Shown in pieces: positions 60,591 through 64,000 of a DNA stretch of 64,000 nucleotides. The position numbers and the translations under genes are program-made. Within the stretch, counting starts at the first letter, position 1. Every line of letters begins with the position of its first letter. Origin of the DNA: Corticium candelabrum (lineage: Eukaryota > Porifera > Homoscleromorpha > Homosclerophorida > Plakinidae). Where the stretch lies: the NCBI RefSeq assembly GCF_963422355.1, contig NC_085098.1, positions 1,310,621-1,374,620 of the forward strand, in the 5' to 3' direction. The notes beneath the pieces were generated by a model. It was given only the letters and a program-made list of their open reading frames with translations. It was not told the DNA's origin and ran no database searches.

Positions 60591-61475
60591 AAATTAGATT
60601 GGCCGCGTGTCTGTCATATGACGCAACCACAAAGTGTCAGCCAGTTGTTGTCTCAGTATAATGATTTTGTTCCAGCCTGGAATTGGAACCTTACGTAATT
60701 GTGAAGCCAAATTGGATGTGGAACCAGACGCTACGCCAAAGTTTTTCAAGCCTAGAGCTGTGTCCTACTCATTGAGCCCTATAATTGGACAGGAGCTGGA
60801 CAAATTGGTGAGTATGGGAATTTTGTAACAAGTGATAACTAGTGAATGGGCGTCTCCCATTGTCCCAGTCCCTAAAGCAGGCCGGTCAATACGTATTTGT
60901 AGTGATTACAAGGTCACTATAAACCCAGTCCTCAAGTTGAGCAGTTTCGCTTGCCCAAGCCTGAAGATTTGTTCAGTACACTAGCGGGAGGCCAAAAATT
61001 CAGTAAGTTGGATTTGGCAAATGCATACCAGCAGCTGAAAGTGGATCCAAGTTCCAGGAAATACTTGACTATTAGCACTCACAAGGGTCTCTATCAGTAC
61101 ACCAGGTTACCATTTGGTGTAGCCAGTGCACCAGCCATTTTTCAACATGTCATGGAGCGAATTCTGGATGGTATCACTGGCGTGTGCTATTATCTCGATG
61201 ATATTTTAGTCACAGGAGAGTCTGATCAAGATCACTTGCAGAATCTACAGGCAGTTTTACAGAGACTGCAGCAGTCTGGTCTCCGGTTAATGGAAGCCAA
61301 GTGCAAGTTTATGGAGGACTTTGTGCAATATTTAGGCTACCAGATTTCTGCAGCTGGTATTGGAACCGCCAAGGAAAAGGTAGAAGCGGCGCTAAAGGCT
61401 CCTACATCTTTCAACACAGGAGAGTTACGATCTTTTTTGGGTTTAGTGAACTATTTACGGAAGATTCATTCCTAA
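60591..61475 (+). pseudogene. Reverse transcriptase region (Ty3/gypsy)
   Basis: Pieces: LDKLVSMGIL then a TAA stop, WASPIVPVPK, and an open stretch 60951-61475 with SKLDLANAYQQLKVD (motif A), RLPFGVASAPAIFQ (motif B), the catalytic YLDD at about 61190-61201 and FLGLVNYLRK. The YLDD core is intact; stops and a frameshift at about 60930-60950 break the 5' part. Confidence 0.88.
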
Positions 61476-62466
61476 TCTCGCATCGATTTGCAATCCTCTA
61501 AATTGTCTGTTGCGGAAGTCAGCCGTTTGGAGCTGGTCATCAGCATGTGAGTCCGCATTCCGATGTTTGAAGCAGAGGTTAGTTTCAGCAGAAGTACTTA
61601 CTCATTATGATCCTTCCATGCCACTCTGCTTGTCTTGCGATGCCTCTTCCATGGGAATTGGTGCTGTAATTGCTCATGTTTTTCCGGATGGGTTGGAGAG
61701 GCCTGTTGCGTATGCATCACGATCACTTTCTAAATCTGAGAACAATTATTCACAGATTGAGAAGGAATGGTTAGCCATAGTTTACGGGGTGAAGAAATTT
61801 CATCGGTTTTTACATGGCCGGTACTTCACCTTGGTCACTGACCAGAAGCCTGTGGTCACTATTTTTGGAGCAAAGCAGGGTATTCCACCCATTGCTGCGG
61901 CACGTCTTCAGCCTTGGGCTATCATTTTGTCAGGATACCGGTATAATATTGAGTTTCAGAGGACTCAAGACCATGCAAGTGCGGATGCTCTTTCTCGTTT
62001 ACCTTTAGTTTCTGGTGTTAGTGGCCCAGTAGTTACGAGTAATACGGAAGCCAGCTTGTTTAACTTGTGTCAGATAGAGACATTGCCAATTACAGCAAAG
62101 GAGTTGGCTGCTCATGTTCGTAAGGACCCGATGTTAGCCAAAGTTATCTATTCTGCAAATGAGGGGTGGCCTAGCAGTATGGATCGTTCAGACCCTTTTT
62201 ATCCTTATTTATGCAAGAAAAAGGAACTGTCTGTGGATTGTGGTTGTCTGATGTGGGGTTGGAGAGTCGTAGTGCCCCAAGCACTCCGTCAGCAGATTTT
62301 GAGTGAATTACATTCAGGTCACCTTGGAATTGTGAAGATGAAGTCGATTGCTCGGTTGCATGTTTGGTGGCCAAAGATTGACTCAGATATCGAGACATTA
62401 GCAAAGTCGCGTCATTCTTGTCAGCGGGAAGGTAAATCTCCACCACGGTGCATTATTCATCCATAG
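61476..62466 (+). pseudogene. RNase H and integrase zinc-binding region
   Basis: Open from 61510 to 62466. RNase H catalytic residues are readable (SCDASSMGIGA; QIEKEWLAIVYG; TDQKP; ASADALSRL). The integrase HHCC zinc domain follows (LHSGHLGIVKMK ... SRHSCQ), where the first Cys of the final pair is Arg. A short shift at about 61473-61510 separates it from the RT. Confidence 0.85.
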
Positions 62467-63270
62467 GCAGGCCAATGCAACGTGTTCATGTGGACTTTGC
62501 AGGTTCGTTCATGGGTCGTATGTTCTTTTTTGATGGTCGATGCACATTCCAAATGGGTAGAAATTATATAATGAAGTGAAGTCAACAACAACGACAGCCA
62601 CTATTGAAATACTTAGAGGATTTTTTAAATTGCTTCATATGGTCTACCGACTCAATTGGTCTCGGACAATGGGCCAAAGTTTGTGTCAGAAGAATTTAGC
62701 CAGTTTGTAAAAATCTATGGTATTAAGCACATCAAGTCTGCTACCTACCATCCGGCTAGTAATGACCAGGTTGAGAGAGCTGTGCAGACTTTCAAGAGCA
62801 AACTCAGATCGACGGAAAAGGAATCAGGAACTCTGTCACAGAAACTCTGTAGGTTCCTGTTACACTACAGATCCTCACCTCATGCGACTACTGGGATCTC
62901 TCCCAGCGAGTTGTTTCTGGGTCGACAGCTAAGGACAAGGCTGTTTTTATTAAAACCGGACGTCGAGGAGTCAGTGCGAGAGAAGCAGGCCAAGCAGTTG
63001 AAAGAACCTGCAATTGCACGCGCAGTCAGACAGTTTCGAACAGGAGATCTTGTATGGGCTCAAGACTACAGTTCTCGATCAAGTAAATGGACAGAGGGCG
63101 TTATCGACTCTGTGTTAGGTCCAGTAACCTACCAAGTTCGAGTAGAGAACTATCTCTGGAAACGACACATTGATCAGTTAAAGGCTAGGATACCTATAGC
63201 TACTGATGTGGTAATGGAAAAAATGATTTCCATTCAAGAACCTTCAACTCAAAGTCCACCTCCAGTCTAG
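62467..63270 (+). pseudogene. Integrase core and C-terminus
   Basis: The first catalytic Asp segment (HVDFAGSF, about 62487) is in another frame and is followed by several stops. The second part is open from 62656: SDNGPKFVSEEF (second Asp), NDQVERAVQTFK (Glu) and a chromodomain-less C-terminus ending in LWKRHIDQLKAR. It stops at TAG 63268-63270. Confidence 0.85.
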
Positions 63271-63495
63271 GAGCCAGTTGTCAGTTCAGGCACAGAAGCT
63301 GCACATCCATTCACTACTAATCAGGACAGGAAGTTAGAGCAACCCCAAGAGTTTCCTCAAGAGTCTGAAGCTAGTGTTCCAGCACCGACAAGTTTGTCGA
63401 CGCCACGTAGGAATCCGCCACGTGTTAGGAAACCTCCAGACCGTTTGGCCTTGTAGTGCACGTGCACGTATAGATGTTGAGACACGGTTTTAGTT
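63271..63495 (+). other. 3' region of the gypsy element
   Basis: Remains partly open in the same frame after the TAG (Pro/Glu/Ser-rich, e.g. RNPPRVRKPPDRLAL-type end), so the integrase probably once extended to about 63456. Confidence 0.55.
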
Positions 63496-63505
63496 AAGGG
63501 GGGGA
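63496..63505 (+). promoter_or_regulatory. Polypurine tract
   Basis: AAGGGGGGGA immediately before the 3' LTR start (TGTAG), the expected plus-strand primer. Confidence 0.8.
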
Positions 63506-63681
63506 TGTAGTGTATTGTGGTAATTAGTGGGTGGAGTCAATTAGAGTGTGGTATATACACTGTACTTGTAGTGTCTATTTCAGTTACTAATTAGCTAGCA
63601 ATAACAGTTGTGTTTTGGGTGTACTTGAGTCCACGTGTAAGCGTATTTCTCTCTGTCTAAAGGACATTACATTATATTACA
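63506..63681 (+). repeat. 3' LTR (176 bp)
   Basis: Starts TGTAGTGTATTG and ends ATATTACA (TG...CA), followed by GAGGT. Confidence 0.9.
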
Positions 63682-63686
63682 GAGGT

Positions 63687-64000
63687 GGAGCCTCTAGTAA
63701 CATTACATTCGTCTGTCTCATTTCGCCGGGAAGGATAACGCGGCGGAAAGGGGTCCGGCTACGCGAGACTAAGTCATGACACCACTTCTCGTCTATTGGT
63801 CGGAATAGCTTCCGACGGTCCAGACGACTACTGTACCCTTATCCCGGATAACCGGGGCTCTGGTAATGACTACGGCTTACTGTACTAGAACGGCGCAAGC
63901 ATTATACGGGTGTTGAGCGTCAAATTATCCGGGATTTGGTATGGCAGATTAATATAACGCGCGTTAGTCATAAAGAGTTTAGTATGGCGGCAAACGAGGT
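63687..64000. other. Downstream flank, GC-richer, nothing recognised
   Basis: Contains small inverted words (TTATCCCGGATAA at about 63839; ATTATCCGGGATT at about 63926) that may belong to a foldback element running out of the window. No gene supported. Confidence 0.4.

Larger units (their letters stand above)
59245..63681 (+). mobile_element. Ty3/gypsy LTR retrotransposon, 4.4 kb, degenerate (Mag-like)
   Basis: Short LTRs (136 and 176 bp) enclose gag, protease, RT, RNase H and integrase regions in Ty3/gypsy order. The 5-bp target duplication GAGGT is at 59240-59244 and 63682-63686. No envelope gene is seen. Many stops and frameshifts show it is inactive. The Mag-lineage placement rests on short LTRs, the TGGCGACGAGGATG-type primer-site region and two CCHC knuckles; it should be tested by a tree. 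Confidence 0.9.

Noticed and set aside
62171..62446. Minus-strand frame inside the gypsy element
   Set aside because: Antisense to the RNase H/integrase region.

Overview
This is a eukaryotic, almost certainly metazoan, nuclear window. Protein-coding exons are short, have GT/AG borders and are separated by tiny introns (54-94 bp), but two introns are swollen to 21.7 kb and 17.5 kb by transposable elements. The mixture seen here (RLE-type LINEs, a tRNA-headed SINE, pogo elements, a Crypton-like recombinase, a Mag-like Ty3/gypsy element, a RecQ-like helicase pseudogene and a reverse-transcriptase family I associate with sponges and cnidarians) suggests an early-branching animal, most likely a sponge. 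That assignment is inference; no rRNA or mitochondrial marker is present. No bacterial operon, CRISPR array or true tRNA gene was seen.

Layout. Positions 414-6313 (minus) and 6500-47094 (plus) hold two divergent coiled-coil genes, A and B, sharing a 186-bp promoter interval. Gene B can be followed through six exons with compatible phases that sum to 1176 nt (391 aa plus stop). Its first giant intron (7177-28882) contains a complete 3.2-kb pogo-like DNA transposon (7301-10495) with 30-bp terminal inverted repeats, a TTAA-flanked element (10526-11405), a decayed RecQ-like helicase (12268-13766) and a 10.7-kb block (14372-25097) made of five LINE and nine SINE insertions, all on the minus strand and joined head to tail at TAA tails. 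Its second giant intron (29484-46970) holds a pogo deletion derivative (31509-32087), at least six decayed copies of an RT-plus-nuclease retroelement (33150-45140), a Crypton-like fragment (about 35870-36235), foldback elements and a second TTAA element (38442-39077).

Beyond gene B: an imperfect 1.8-kb inverted repeat (47927-49762 and 52188-53976) encloses truncated retroelement 3' ends tailed with GACA/TGTC repeats; 54379-56735 holds pieces of a LINE whose 3' end runs into (TG)n, plus a second tRNA-like SINE; 57105-57775 duplicates 2735-3515; and 59245-63681 is a degenerate Ty3/gypsy element with short LTRs and a 5-bp target duplication.

How it works together. The only apparently functional host genes are A and B. 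The rest is dominated by mobile elements. The strongest system-level signal is the LINE/SINE block: an RLE-class non-LTR element and a tRNA-derived SINE that share a 3' end (TTATGTGTCG on the plus strand) appear to insert repeatedly into their own TAA tails in one orientation. Two further retroelement families also end in simple repeats (TG and GACA), so in this genome microsatellites and retroelement tails seem closely linked.
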